Assembly: GCA_050701115.1 (NCBI GenBank)
Contig: JBOHER010000455.1
Coordinates: forward strand, 1 to 12,127
Direction of reading: 5' to 3'
DNA from: JBOHER01 sp050701115
GTDB taxonomy: Bacteria; Actinomycetota; Actinomycetes; Mycobacteriales; Pseudonocardiaceae
DNA: 12,127 bases
In this document: positions 1 to 7,002 of the stretch, in pieces
Position numbering within the stretch: the stretch's first letter is position 1
Layout: each line of letters opens with the position of its first letter
Translations under genes and position numbers: made by a program
The notes under the pieces: model-generated
The model's database searches: none
Told to the model about the DNA's origin: nothing
Seen by the model: only the letters and a program-made list of their open reading frames with translations

Positions 1-794
1 TGCTTGCCGCCACCCGGCGCCGCGTGCGGCAGCGCTCGCACCGAGCGATCGAACTCGGGATGCAGCGCGCCGATGAGGACTTCCCGCAACACCGCGCGCG
101 CCTGTTCGGCGGTCCGCACACCTCGTGCGGACAGTTCCGCCCGCAGATTCGTCACAATCTCGGTCGTAGTGGCCGTGCCGAGGTCGGCGACCAACAAGGT
201 GTCTTCGACCTCTTCCCACGAGTCCTCATCGAGGTCGCCCGCGCCGAGCAGCCCGAGCAGGCTCTGGCCCAACGCCGACCGCGACTTGGCCAACCTGCCG
301 CGGAGCCGCTCGATCCGCCCGGTCGTCGGCTCGATCTCCTCGACCGGAGCGGGAGCGGACTGCTCGGGCACGACCACTGGCGCTGGCCCGGCAGTCAATT
401 CCGGCTCGGGTACCTCTGCAATGCGCTCGGCTTCGGAGACGTCTTCGGTGGGCAGGCGGACGTCGACGATGCCCCGGCGCGGCGCGTCCCTTGGCACCGA
501 CGCGTCGTCACCCACCCCGGGCTGGCCGTCGACCTCGGTGCGTTCCTGCACCGGATGCACCGGCGGCGAGCTGGGCACATCGGGCGCGCCGTCCATCGGG
601 CCACCCGGCGCGAGCGCGATACCTCCGCCTGCGCTGTACCCGCCGCCTCTCGGTGGGGCATCACCCTCCTCAACCTGCTCGGCCTCGGCAAGGCTGATCT
701 TTCTCCTGCGGGCGATGGTGAGCCCGGCGACCAGCGCGATCGTCAGGACCACGACGACTACGACGATGATCCAAAACCAGAGGTTGCTCGACAC
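1..794 (-). CDS. ftsY: Signal recognition particle receptor FtsY, 5' part only (cut by window edge)
   Basis: FtsY is the SRP receptor GTPase that docks ribosome-nascent chain complexes at the membrane. The visible 264 codons start at a GTG (792-794) preceded by GAGG at 803-806, 8 nt away. Residues about 5-27 form one hydrophobic segment (LWFWIIVVVVVV...) followed by RRRK, the N-terminal membrane anchor typical of actinobacterial FtsY. Residues about 40-155 are a Pro/Glu/Asp-rich linker of low complexity. From about residue 155 comes the start of the N subdomain, with the diagnostic stretch DSWEEVEDTLLVADLGTATT near 191-211 and the end of the N helices (FDRSVRALPH). The window stops a few residues before the expected G1 P-loop, so the GTPase domain is not seen. 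smc lies upstream on the same strand, the usual smc-ftsY pairing, with a 291-bp gap that may hold a separate promoter. Identity rests on the N domain and synteny. Confidence 0.93.
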   Translation of the reverse strand, partial: MSSNLWFWIIVVVVVVLTIALVAGLTIARRRKISLAEAEQVEEGDAPPRGGGYSAGGGIALAPGGPMDGAPDVPSSPPVHPVQERTEVDGQPGVGDDASVPRDAPRRGIVDVRLPTEDVSEAERIAEVPEPELTAGPAPVVVPEQSAPAPVEEIEPTTGRIERLRGRLAKSRSALGQSLLGLLGAGDLDEDSWEEVEDTLLVADLGTATTTEIVTNLRAELSARGVRTAEQARAVLREVLIGALHPEFDRSVRALPHAAPGGGK

Positions 795-824
795 GCAGCC
801 ATCCTCGCATCCGCCGGCTTGACG

Positions 825-840
825 GCAGGGGCGCCCCTGC
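825..840. promoter_or_regulatory. Perfect 16-bp palindrome upstream of ftsY
   Basis: GCAGGGGCGCCCCTGC is fully self-complementary with no spacer. It lies 30 bp upstream of the ftsY GTG. A palindrome with no loop is more like a dimeric protein-binding site than an RNA hairpin. No regulator can be named from the sequence. Confidence 0.4.
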
Positions 841-868
841 AGGTGGCGCTTGCCGACGTAGAACGGAA

Positions 869-880
869 CGTGCCGGCACG
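869..880. promoter_or_regulatory. Perfect 12-bp palindrome upstream of ftsY
   Basis: CGTGCCGGCACG is self-complementary. Its centre is about 42 bp from the centre of the palindrome at 825-840, close to four helical turns, so the two could be paired operator sites. In DNA this GC-rich, 12-bp palindromes also occur by chance. Confidence 0.25.
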
Positions 881-1084
881 CCGGTTGCTCGGCTGGTGCC
901 CATTAGCCCCGCGGAAACACTGCTCGACCGCCTGGTCGCAGCGGGCAAAGCGACGGCGCCCGTCGCACCGCGATTGCCGGAACAGGGGACAAGGCGAACC
1001 AGCTCACTGGACGTGGCGCAGGCATTGGCCGACGACAGAAACGACTGGGCTTCCAACGGCAACACCTGGCCGACCCTAGTCCGT

Positions 1085-1090
1085 TTTATA
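1085..1090 (-). promoter_or_regulatory. Possible -10 box for ftsY overlapping the smc stop
   Basis: Read on the minus strand the sequence is TATAAA, five of six matches to a -10 hexamer, overlapping the smc TAA stop. No good -35 lies 16-18 bp upstream. It would give ftsY a leader of about 280 nt containing both palindromes. The call is weak and rests on the hexamer alone. Confidence 0.2.
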
Positions 1091-4000
1091 CGGCGGCGGC
1101 CGCCAGCTCCTCCGGTACGGCGCGCAGGCGCTGCGAGATCACCTGGGTGATGCCATCGCCCTGCATGCTCACCCCGTAGAGCGCGTCCGCGATCTCCATG
1201 GTCGTCTTCTGGTGGGTGATGATGATCAGCTGCGAGCTCCGGCGCAACTGCTCGAGCAGGCCGAGCAGGCGCCGCATGTTGGTGTCGTCCAGCGCCGCCT
1301 CGACCTCGTCTAGCACATAGAACGGCGACGGCCTCGCGCGGAAGATCGCCACCAGCATCGCCACCGCGACCAGGGACTTCTCCCCACCCGACAGCAGTGA
1401 AAGCCGCTGGATCTTCTTGCCGGGCGGGCGGGCCTCCACGTCTACCCCGGTGCTGAGCAGGTCATCGGGCTCGGTGAGCACCATCCTGCCCTCGCCACCA
1501 GGGAACAACACAGAGAACACGATCTCGAACTCCCGCGCCACGTCGGTGTAGGCCGTGGTGAATACCTCGAGAATCTTGTCGTCGACATCCTTGATGACGG
1601 TGAGCAGGTCCTTGCGGGTGTCCTTGAGGTCTTCCAGCTGGGTGGACAGGAACTTGTAGCGCTCCTCCAGAGCGGCGAACTCCTCCAGCGCCAGCGGGTT
1701 GACCTTGCCCAGCAGGGCCAGATCGCGCTCGGCCCGCTTCGCTCTGCGCTCCTGGGTGGGCCGGTCATAGGGAATCGGCTGCGGCGCGGTGACGTCCTCA
1801 CCACGGTCCTTGGCTTCCTCGTACTCCTCCATGTCCGCCGGACTGGCCGGAACCGGCTGGTCCGGGCCATATTCGGTGACCAGGTCGTCCAGTCCGATCC
1901 CGAAGTCCTCGGCGATCTTGGTTTCCAGCTGTTCCAGGCGCAGCCGCTGCTCGGCGCGCAGCACCTCGTCCCGGTGCACCGCGTCGGTGAGCTTCTCGAG
2001 CTCTCCCGCCAGCTCGCGCGCCGATCCCCGCACCTGCGCCAGCGCGGCCTCCCGGCCCTGGCGGGCTGCCTGCACGGCGTCGCGCTCAGCGGCGGCGCGC
2101 TGCAACGAGATCTCGATCCGTTCCAAGGCGACCTCACCGCCGTCCACCACGGCAGCCGCGATCTCAGCGCCGCGCTTGCGGGCGATCCTGGCCTTCTCGG
2201 CGCGTTCCCGGGCTGCTCGCTCGGCATGCGCCGCCCGGCGCAGCGACTCAGCCTTGCCTGCGATGCCCCGGGCGCGCTCCTCGGCCGTCCGCAGCGCCAG
2301 CCGCGCATCGACCTCCTCCTGCCGCACCTCGGCCAGCGCGGCCACAGCGGTGTCCCGCTCGGTGGTGTCCGGATGGACATCGACCGGCTGATCGGACACC
2401 GCGGCCAGCCGCTCCTCGAGCTCGGCGAGCGTGGCAAGGGCATGCTCCCTGCCGGCCTCGACCTTGGCCCGCTGATCGCGCAGCCGCCCGACCTCGGCCT
2501 CGGCGGATCGAGCCGCCTGTTGGAGCCGGTTGAGCCGCTCCGAGATGCGCGCCTTGGTGACCTTGGCCTCGGACAGGGCTTCCTTGACCGCGACAACCTC
2601 ATCCCTGCGCGCCTGTTGCTCCGCACGGGCACCGTCCAGTTCGGCGACGGTGCGTTCCAGCCGCCGCTCGGCGGCGATCAACCGGTCCTGTGCCTCGTCG
2701 ACCGCTGCCTGCACCTGGATAACGCTCTCGCCGCTGGTAACGCCGCCGACCGCCCACTGCGCGCCGAACACGTCGCCGTCGGCGGTTACCGCGCGCACGG
2801 CCGGGGGCGCGGCGACCAGATCCCGCGCGGCGTCGAGGCCGTCCACTACCGCCATCCGGTCGAGGGCGCGCTCCACGGCCGGACGCAGCGCCTCCGGCGC
2901 GGTCACCACCTCGCGGGCCCAGCGTGCGCCGGGTGGGAGCGCGGGCCAACTCGCCGAATCCGCAGGGCCGGCCTGTCCCGCGCCCAGGAGGATGCCCGCG
3001 CGCCCGGAGTCGTTGGCCTTCAAGTACCGCAATGCGGCCAGCGCGTCGGGCCCACCCCGCACGGCGACCGCCTCGGCGGCCGGCCCGAGGGCGGCGGCGA
3101 GCGCGAGCTCGTAGCCGGCTTCCACGGTGAGCAGCGCGGCTACCGAGCCGAGCAGGCCAGGCAGCTCGTCGGCGGCTCCCAGTAACGCTCCCGCGCCTTC
3201 CTTGCGCTTGAGCCCCATCGACAGCGCATCGACGCGTGCACGCTCCGATGCGATCTCTCGCTCCGCCTGGCGCTCGGCCCGCACCAGCTCCTCGACCCTG
3301 GCCTTGGCGAGGTCGTTGGCCCGCACCACCCGGTCGTGCCGCTCGAGCAACTCGGCGTCATCGCTATCAGAGAGCCCGCCATCGGCGCGCGCTTCTTCGA
3401 GCTCTTCGACGGCCAGCTCGGCCCGCGCGCCTGCCTCGTCGATCCCGACGCTGAGCCGTTCGATCTCCTCCGCGGTCGCGCCGTTCTTGCTGCGCAGCGC
3501 CTCGACCTGGCCGGTGAGCTTCGCCAGCCCCTCGCGGCGATCCGCGATGGCACGCACTGCGGCCATATGCGCCTTCTCGGCGGCCTGGACCGCGCGTTCC
3601 AGCTCTTCGCGCCGGGTGACGGCGGCCGACAGCATCCCGCGCGCCTGCTCCACCACCTCGGCGAGTTCGTGTTCGCGCTCGGCGACCTGCTCGGCCTCGG
3701 CGAGGAGGTCCTCCGGATCACGTCCACCGGTGGGCGCCTGCACGTCGGCGGACAGGTGCCGCTGCCGCTCGATGGCCAGCCGTATGGTGCCGCGGAGCCG
3801 CTCGGACAACGCCGAGAGCTTGTACCAGGTGTCCTGGGCGGCAGCGAGCTTCGGAGCATCCTCGGCCAGGGCGGCCTCCAACTCGGCCTGCTGGGAGGTC
3901 ACCTCTTCCAGGGCCTGCTCGACCTCGCCCCGCCGCTGCCGGATCCGGTTCTCGTCGGCTACTTCCTTGGCGATCGCGGCCCGCTGGGTCACCAGGTCGT

Positions 4001-4694
4001 CGGCCAGCAGGCGCAGTCGCGCGTCCCGCAGCTCCGACTGCACGGCCTGGGCCCTGCGGGCGATCTCGGCCTGTTTACCCAGCGGCTTGAGCTGCCTGCG
4101 CAGCTCCGCGGTCAGGTCGTTCAGGCGATCGAGGTTGCCCTGCATCGCGGTGAGCTTGCGCAGCGCCTTCTCTTTGCGCTTGCGATGCTTGAGGACACCA
4201 GCGGCCTCTTCGATGAAAGCCCTGCGCTCCTCCGGCTTGGACTCGAGGATCTGGGCGAGTTGGCCCTGTCCGACGATGACATGCATCTCGCGGCCGATGC
4301 CGGAATCGGAGAGCAGTTCCTGGATGTCCAGCAGTCGGCAACTGCTGCCGTTGATCTCGTACTCGCTCGCGCCGTCCCGGAACATGCGCCGGGTGATGGA
4401 AACCTCGGTGTAGTCGATGGGCAGCGCGCCGTCGGAGTTGTCGATGGTCAGCGTCACCTCGGCGCGGCCGAGCGGCGCGCGTCCAGCGGTGCCCGCGAAG
4501 ATGACGTCTTCCATCTTGCCGCCGCGCAGATCCTTCGCACCCTGGGTACCCATCACCCAGCGCAGCGCGTCGAGCACATTCGACTTGCCTGAACCGTTAG
4601 GACCAACGACGCAGGTGATGCCGGGCTCGAAGCGCAGCGTCGTAGCCGATGCGAAGGACTTGAATCCCTTCAGCGTCAGGCTTTTCAGATGCAC
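1086..4694 (-). CDS. smc: Chromosome segregation/condensation ATPase SMC
   Basis: This 1202-residue protein has full bacterial SMC length and architecture. SMC dimers, with ScpA and ScpB, form the condensin that organises and segregates the chromosome. An N-terminal ATPase half carries Walker A GPNGSGKS at residues 31-38 and a GQGQ Q-loop near 142-145. Long charged coiled-coil arms flank a Gly/Ala-rich hinge at about 505-655. The C-terminal half carries the ABC signature LSGGE at 1101-1105, Walker B FYVLDE ending in D1129-E1130, and a switch histidine in IIITH. No key residue is missing and no frameshift is seen. The start is GTG (4692-4694) with GGAAGG at 4705-4710, 10 nt upstream, and the protein begins with the family's usual MHLKSLTLKGFKSF. 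acyP lies 183 bp upstream and ftsY 291 bp downstream on the same strand. scpA and scpB are not in the window. Confidence 0.98.
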   Translation of the reverse strand: MHLKSLTLKGFKSFASATTLRFEPGITCVVGPNGSGKSNVLDALRWVMGTQGAKDLRGGKMEDVIFAGTAGRAPLGRAEVTLTIDNSDGALPIDYTEVSITRRMFRDGASEYEINGSSCRLLDIQELLSDSGIGREMHVIVGQGQLAQILESKPEERRAFIEEAAGVLKHRKRKEKALRKLTAMQGNLDRLNDLTAELRRQLKPLGKQAEIARRAQAVQSELRDARLRLLADDLVTQRAAIAKEVADENRIRQRRGEVEQALEEVTSQQAELEAALAEDAPKLAAAQDTWYKLSALSERLRGTIRLAIERQRHLSADVQAPTGGRDPEDLLAEAEQVAEREHELAEVVEQARGMLSAAVTRREELERAVQAAEKAHMAAVRAIADRREGLAKLTGQVEALRSKNGATAEEIERLSVGIDEAGARAELAVEELEEARADGGLSDSDDAELLERHDRVVRANDLAKARVEELVRAERQAEREIASERARVDALSMGLKRKEGAGALLGAADELPGLLGSVAALLTVEAGYELALAAALGPAAEAVAVRGGPDALAALRYLKANDSGRAGILLGAGQAGPADSASWPALPPGARWAREVVTAPEALRPAVERALDRMAVVDGLDAARDLVAAPPAVRAVTADGDVFGAQWAVGGVTSGESVIQVQAAVDEAQDRLIAAERRLERTVAELDGARAEQQARRDEVVAVKEALSEAKVTKARISERLNRLQQAARSAEAEVGRLRDQRAKVEAGREHALATLAELEERLAAVSDQPVDVHPDTTERDTAVAALAEVRQEEVDARLALRTAEERARGIAGKAESLRRAAHAERAARERAEKARIARKRGAEIAAAVVDGGEVALERIEISLQRAAAERDAVQAARQGREAALAQVRGSARELAGELEKLTDAVHRDEVLRAEQRLRLEQLETKIAEDFGIGLDDLVTEYGPDQPVPASPADMEEYEEAKDRGEDVTAPQPIPYDRPTQERRAKRAERDLALLGKVNPLALEEFAALEERYKFLSTQLEDLKDTRKDLLTVIKDVDDKILEVFTTAYTDVAREFEIVFSVLFPGGEGRMVLTEPDDLLSTGVDVEARPPGKKIQRLSLLSGGEKSLVAVAMLVAIFRARPSPFYVLDEVEAALDDTNMRRLLGLLEQLRRSSQLIIITHQKTTMEIADALYGVSMQGDGITQVISQRLRAVPEELAAAAV

Positions 4695-4771
4695 GAAACG
4701 GCAACCTTCCCGGTGCGCGGTGTTTTACGGACATGCATGGCTGTAGTTGACAGAGCCTACCTGCGGGTCAC

Positions 4772-4849
4772 TTACGCCAGTGGGAAGGCGCGGCGTGTTG
4801 CTGGTCGAGCCACCCGGCGGTGGCGGCCCGTATGCCACATCAGCATCAT
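4772..4849 (-). other. Possible 25-codon leader ORF upstream of smc
   Basis: On the minus strand an ATG at 4847-4849 opens a 25-codon frame (beginning MMLMWHTGRHRR) that ends at a TAA (4772-4774), 77 bp before the smc start. It is rich in Arg and has no strong Shine-Dalgarno. A 6-bp stem-loop lies inside it. It could be a translated leader or simply chance, as small ORFs are common in such DNA. Confidence 0.2.
4809..4824. other. Small hairpin in the smc leader
   Basis: GCCACC (4809-4814) and GGTGGC (4819-4824) pair perfectly across a 4-nt loop. No T-run follows on either strand, so it is not a standard terminator. It may fold in an acyP-smc transcript. Confidence 0.3.
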
Positions 4850-4877
4850 GAGTTAACAGCTTTACCAGTTGCACGGT

Positions 4878-5174
4878 TCAGCGCTCGCGAAACCCGCTGA
4901 GCCCACCCTTCGCGGGTGACCACTGCTCCACGACCGTGGTAACTCGCCCGGGGGCGTCGTCCGATCGCAGTGCCGCGAGCAACCGCTCGCACCGATCACG
5001 TGGCCCCTCGGCGACCACTTCCACCCGACCGTCGGCGAGGTTGTTCGCGCTACCGGCCAGGCCGAGTTCCAGCGCTCTGGCCCGCGTCCACCAGCGGAAA
5101 CCCACTCCTTGAACATGGCCGTGCACCCACGCGGTCAGCCGAATCTGATCAGGACGGTCGCTCACTCCCAGCAT
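4878..5174 (-). CDS. acyP: Acylphosphatase
   Basis: A small cytoplasmic enzyme that hydrolyses acyl phosphates to a carboxylate and phosphate. The 98-residue length fits the family. The signature VHGHVQGVGFRWWT spans residues 17-30, with the phosphate-binding catalytic Arg at R27, and the catalytic Asn is N45 in ANNLADG; the 18-residue spacing equals that of known acylphosphatases. The start is uncertain. ATG at 5172-5174 has AAGG only 4 nt upstream. A GTG three codons later (5163-5165) has AGG 9 nt upstream and gives a 95-residue protein that fits the family equally well. It lies in the conserved mutM-acyP-smc-ftsY neighbourhood on the same strand as smc, but the 183-bp gap to smc allows a separate smc promoter. 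Upstream, it is divergent from the exported-protein gene that starts at 5345. Confidence 0.93.
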   Translation of the reverse strand: MLGVSDRPDQIRLTAWVHGHVQGVGFRWWTRARALELGLAGSANNLADGRVEVVAEGPRDRCERLLAALRSDDAPGRVTTVVEQWSPAKGGLSGFRER

Positions 5175-5234
5175 CCTGCCTTATCACGCTACGGAGCCGA
5201 CTACTCACACCGGGATGCCCCGGCGCGCCGCACA

Positions 5235-5250
5235 ATCACTCGAGAGTGAT
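5235..5250. promoter_or_regulatory. Operator-like inverted repeat between acyP and the exported-protein gene
   Basis: ATCACTC (5235-5241) and GAGTGAT (5244-5250) are perfect 7-bp arms separated by GA. The site lies in the divergent spacer, about 60 bp from the acyP start and 94 bp from the exported-protein start. A -10-like TACAGT begins at its last base (5250-5255), so a bound dimer would cover a plus-strand promoter there. It is one of the few AT-richer elements in this GC-rich spacer. The regulator is unknown. Confidence 0.45.
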
Positions 5251-5344
5251 ACAGTTCGCACCGCTTTGCTGGCGGACATTGGGCCGTTCAGCCCAGTGCC
5301 GGACTCCCCGACTGCCGACCTGTCTTTTCGAGCAAGGAGCCCTT

Positions 5345-6007
5345 ATGACCCAAGCAGGGTCGTCGGACGATCTCCATGTGCTGGCGCCGGTTTCCGCGAG
5401 CGACAGTGTCAGGTCCCGTCGCACCGGATACCTTGCGCTCGCCGCGAGCGGACTGATCACCGCGACCGCCTTCGCGGGCATAGCTGACCTCGCGAGCAAC
5501 ACGATCCCCAGCGCGTCTCCCGGTTCCTCTCGCGTCCAGGAGTTCGAGCGCGGGACCATAGCACCACCGGCCGGGTCCAACATGATCCCCGGCGAGGCCT
5601 ATCCCGAGCACGGCGAGATCTCGATCAGCGGTGCGGCGGTCGCCGAGACGTTCCGCCCGAAGGATCCGACCGACCCGACCGTGGTCGTGGTCACCCACCC
5701 GGACGGGACGACGACCACGACGGTCCTCCCACCACCCCCGCCCAGGACGACGACAACGCACGGCACCACGACGCCGGACGACGGCGGCACCAGCACCACG
5801 CCGGACGACGGCGGCACCACCACCACCACCCCCGACGATGGCACCACCACCACCACCACCCCCGACGACGGCGGCACCAGCGAGGAGCCGTCCGAGAGCC
5901 CGAGCGAAAGCTCGACATCTACGTCGGAGACGTCGAGCGAAACATCCAGCACAACCACGACGAGCGATGGCACCAGTTCGGGTGGGGATAACTCGACACA
6001 GCCCTGA
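5345..6007 (+). CDS. Membrane-anchored or exported Thr/Pro/Asp-rich protein of unknown function
   Basis: I do not recognise this 220-residue protein. The start is well supported: AAGGAG at 5334-5339 is 5 nt before ATG 5345, although the frame stays open much further upstream. Residues about 24-48 are RSRR followed by a hydrophobic stretch (YLALAASGLITATAFAG), which fits a signal peptide or signal anchor, so the rest should lie outside the membrane. Residues 52-118 are moderately complex. Residues 119-220 are low complexity: poly-Thr runs, a Pro run at 129-133, four TPDDG repeats at about 143-178, then a Ser/Glu/Thr tail. This resembles an extended, possibly glycosylated cell-wall stalk, but no catalytic or binding domain is visible. 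It is on the strand opposite to its neighbours, divergent from acyP and convergent with mutM, so it is likely a single-gene unit under its own control. Confidence 0.8.
   Translation: MTQAGSSDDLHVLAPVSASDSVRSRRTGYLALAASGLITATAFAGIADLASNTIPSASPGSSRVQEFERGTIAPPAGSNMIPGEAYPEHGEISISGAAVAETFRPKDPTDPTVVVVTHPDGTTTTTVLPPPPPRTTTTHGTTTPDDGGTSTTPDDGGTTTTTPDDGTTTTTTPDDGGTSEEPSESPSESSTSTSETSSETSSTTTTSDGTSSGGDNSTQP
5771..5878 (+). repeat. In-frame repeats encoding TPDDG(G)T units
   Basis: Four imperfect units of 9-10 codons encode TPDDGGT, TPDDGGT, TPDDGT and TPDDGGT separated by Ser/Thr runs. The DNA (for example ccggacgacggcggcacc) is repeated with only small changes, so the tract should be prone to gain or lose units. 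The period is a multiple of three, so changes would keep the frame. Confidence 0.8.
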
Positions 6008-6025
6008 GCATGTGCCCAGTGCCAC

Positions 6026-6049
6026 ATTGGGGACATCCAGCGTCCCAAT
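6026..6049. terminator. Candidate bidirectional terminator hairpin
   Basis: ATTGGGGAC (6026-6034) and GTCCCAAT (6042-6049) form an 8-bp stem with one bulged G and a 7-nt loop. It sits in the 67-bp gap between the convergent ends of the exported-protein gene and mutM, where a shared terminator is expected. No T-run follows on either strand, which is common in actinobacteria but makes the call tentative. Confidence 0.45.
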
Positions 6050-6074
6050 CTCCGCATTGACGCTCCCGTAGGCC

Positions 6075-6938
6075 CTAACCCACCGCGCGGGGTCGTGGCT
6101 GGCACCGTGGGCAGGAGTACGACGACCGGTTCATGAACTTCTCCCGCCGGATGGGCACGCCGCAGCGTGTGCACGGCTCGCCTTCTCGGCCGTAGACGTT
6201 CAGCGAACGGTCGAAGTAGCCGGACTGCCCGTTGACGTTGACGTACAGGGAATCGAAGGACGTTCCACCTGCGGCAAGCGCCTCGGCCAGCACCTCGGTG
6301 ACCGCCGCGAGCACAGCAGCACACTGCGCGCCGGTCAGCCGACCAGTCGGACGCGCACCGTGCAGCTTGGCGCGCCACAGTGCCTCATCCGCGTAGATGT
6401 TTCCGACTCCCGACACCAGCGTCTGGTCGAGCAGGGCTCGCTTGACCTCGGTGCGCCTGGCCCGCAGCGCCCGCACCGTCAGGGCGGCGTCGAAGGCCGG
6501 GTCGATAGGGTCACGCGCGATATGCGCGATAGTGGCGGGGACCCGGGTGCCGTCGACCTCGATCAACTCGGCGAGGGTAAAGCCGCCGAAGGTGCGCTGG
6601 TCGACGAACCGCAGTTCAGCCTCGTCATCGGAGAACCGCACCCGCACCCGCAGATGCTTCTCGGCGGGCGACTCGCGCGGCTGCACCAGCAACTGCCCGC
6701 TCATGCCCAGATGACCCAGGATCGCCGAACCGTCGGCGAGTTCCAGCCAGAGGTACTTGCCCCGGCGGCAGACCGCCTCGATCCGCTGGCCGATCAACCT
6801 GCCGGTGAAGTCGGCCGAGCCGGCCAGATGCCGCCGTACGGCTCGCTGGTGGAGGACGTCGACGCCGCCGATGGTGCGTCCGAGAATGTGCCCGGCCAGA
6901 CCGGCGCGGACGGTTTCGACCTCTGGTAGTTCAGGCAC
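6075..6938 (-). CDS. mutM: Formamidopyrimidine-DNA glycosylase (Fpg/MutM)
   Basis: This bifunctional glycosylase/AP lyase removes 8-oxoguanine and formamidopyrimidines from DNA. The 287-residue protein begins PELPEVET after the start Met, giving the catalytic P2 and E3; this fixes the start at GTG 6936-6938 even though the frame stays open upstream. Other family residues are present: K61 in RRGKYLW, the lesion-flanking trio M79 (LGMSG), R115 and F117 (QRTFG), the helix-two-turn-helix GVGNIYADE, and a C-terminal zinc finger with C256, C259, C276 and C279. Nothing is missing, so it should be active. There is no Shine-Dalgarno before the GTG, and a GACAAT box ends 8 nt away, so the mRNA may be leaderless. 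In many actinobacteria mutM directly follows rnc; here a plus-strand GH15 gene separates them, and the mutM start is divergent from it with 64 bp between starts. Confidence 0.97.
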   Translation of the reverse strand: MPELPEVETVRAGLAGHILGRTIGGVDVLHQRAVRRHLAGSADFTGRLIGQRIEAVCRRGKYLWLELADGSAILGHLGMSGQLLVQPRESPAEKHLRVRVRFSDDEAELRFVDQRTFGGFTLAELIEVDGTRVPATIAHIARDPIDPAFDAALTVRALRARRTEVKRALLDQTLVSGVGNIYADEALWRAKLHGARPTGRLTGAQCAAVLAAVTEVLAEALAAGGTSFDSLYVNVNGQSGYFDRSLNVYGREGEPCTRCGVPIRREKFMNRSSYSCPRCQPRPRAVG

Positions 6939-6946
6939 AAGTGCAG

Positions 6947-6952
6947 ATTGTC
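6947..6952 (-). promoter_or_regulatory. -10-like box for a possible leaderless mutM mRNA
   Basis: On the minus strand GACAAT ends 8 nt before the mutM GTG. A transcript starting the usual 6-8 nt downstream would begin at or next to the start codon, which fits the absence of a ribosome binding site. No clear -35 is visible. Confidence 0.35.
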
Positions 6953-6963
6953 GCAGTCTCCGG

Positions 6964-6969
6964 GATACT
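6964..6969 (+). promoter_or_regulatory. -10-like box for the GH15 gene
   Basis: GATACT lies 33 nt before the GH15 start and 23 nt before its GGAGG. It is a fair -10 match, but there is no clear -35. With the mutM box at 6947-6952 it would give overlapping divergent promoters in a 64-bp spacer. Confidence 0.25.
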
Positions 6970-7002
6970 CGGGACGCGCACACCCACCAGGTGGAGGCGG
7001 CA

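Larger units (their letters stand above)
795..1085. other. smc-ftsY intergenic spacer (291 bp)
   Basis: This is the longest non-coding stretch in the window. It holds the ftsY ribosome binding site (803-806), two perfect palindromes (825-840 and 869-880), and a TATAAA box at its smc end. Open frames cross it on both strands, but none has a convincing start signal or a recognisable protein, so I call it non-coding leader/promoter DNA for ftsY. No hairpin followed by a T-run is seen after smc. Confidence 0.6.

Noticed and set aside
670..1065. A 131-codon minus-strand frame across the smc-ftsY spacer
   Set aside because: It overlaps the first 40 or so codons of ftsY in another frame, has no ribosome binding site, and resembles no family.
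24..1079. Long plus-strand frames over ftsY and the smc-ftsY spacer
   Set aside because: The minus strand encodes a recognisable FtsY N domain and membrane anchor; the plus frames have no homology signs.
1974..4592. Several long plus-strand frames (200-430 codons) opposite smc
   Set aside because: They are mirror frames of a high-GC gene: low-complexity Ser/Arg/Ala or Leu/Gly/Arg content, no start signals, and they lie over a complete SMC with all motifs.
4747..4775. Perfect TTGACA (4747-4752) as a plus-strand promoter in the smc leader
   Set aside because: No acceptable -10 lies 16-18 bp downstream and no plus-strand gene follows, so it is probably chance.
5235..5250. CIRCE (HrcA) or HAIR (HspR) heat-shock operator
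   Set aside because: It shares the CACTC/GAGTG half-site with CIRCE but has a 2-nt instead of a 9-nt spacer and no TTAG/CTAG ends; it does not match the HAIR arms. No heat-shock gene is adjacent.
4970..5344. Upstream extension of the exported protein by 125 codons
   Set aside because: It would run over acyP and lacks a start signal, whereas ATG 5345 has a well-spaced AAGGAG and fits a signal-peptide N-terminus.
5599..6378. A 259-codon minus-strand frame opposite the exported-protein gene, rich in Val and Ser
   Set aside because: It is the antisense of the Thr/Asp repeats, overlaps the mutM 3' end, and has no ribosome binding site or family resemblance. The plus-strand frame has AAGGAG and a signal-like N-terminus.
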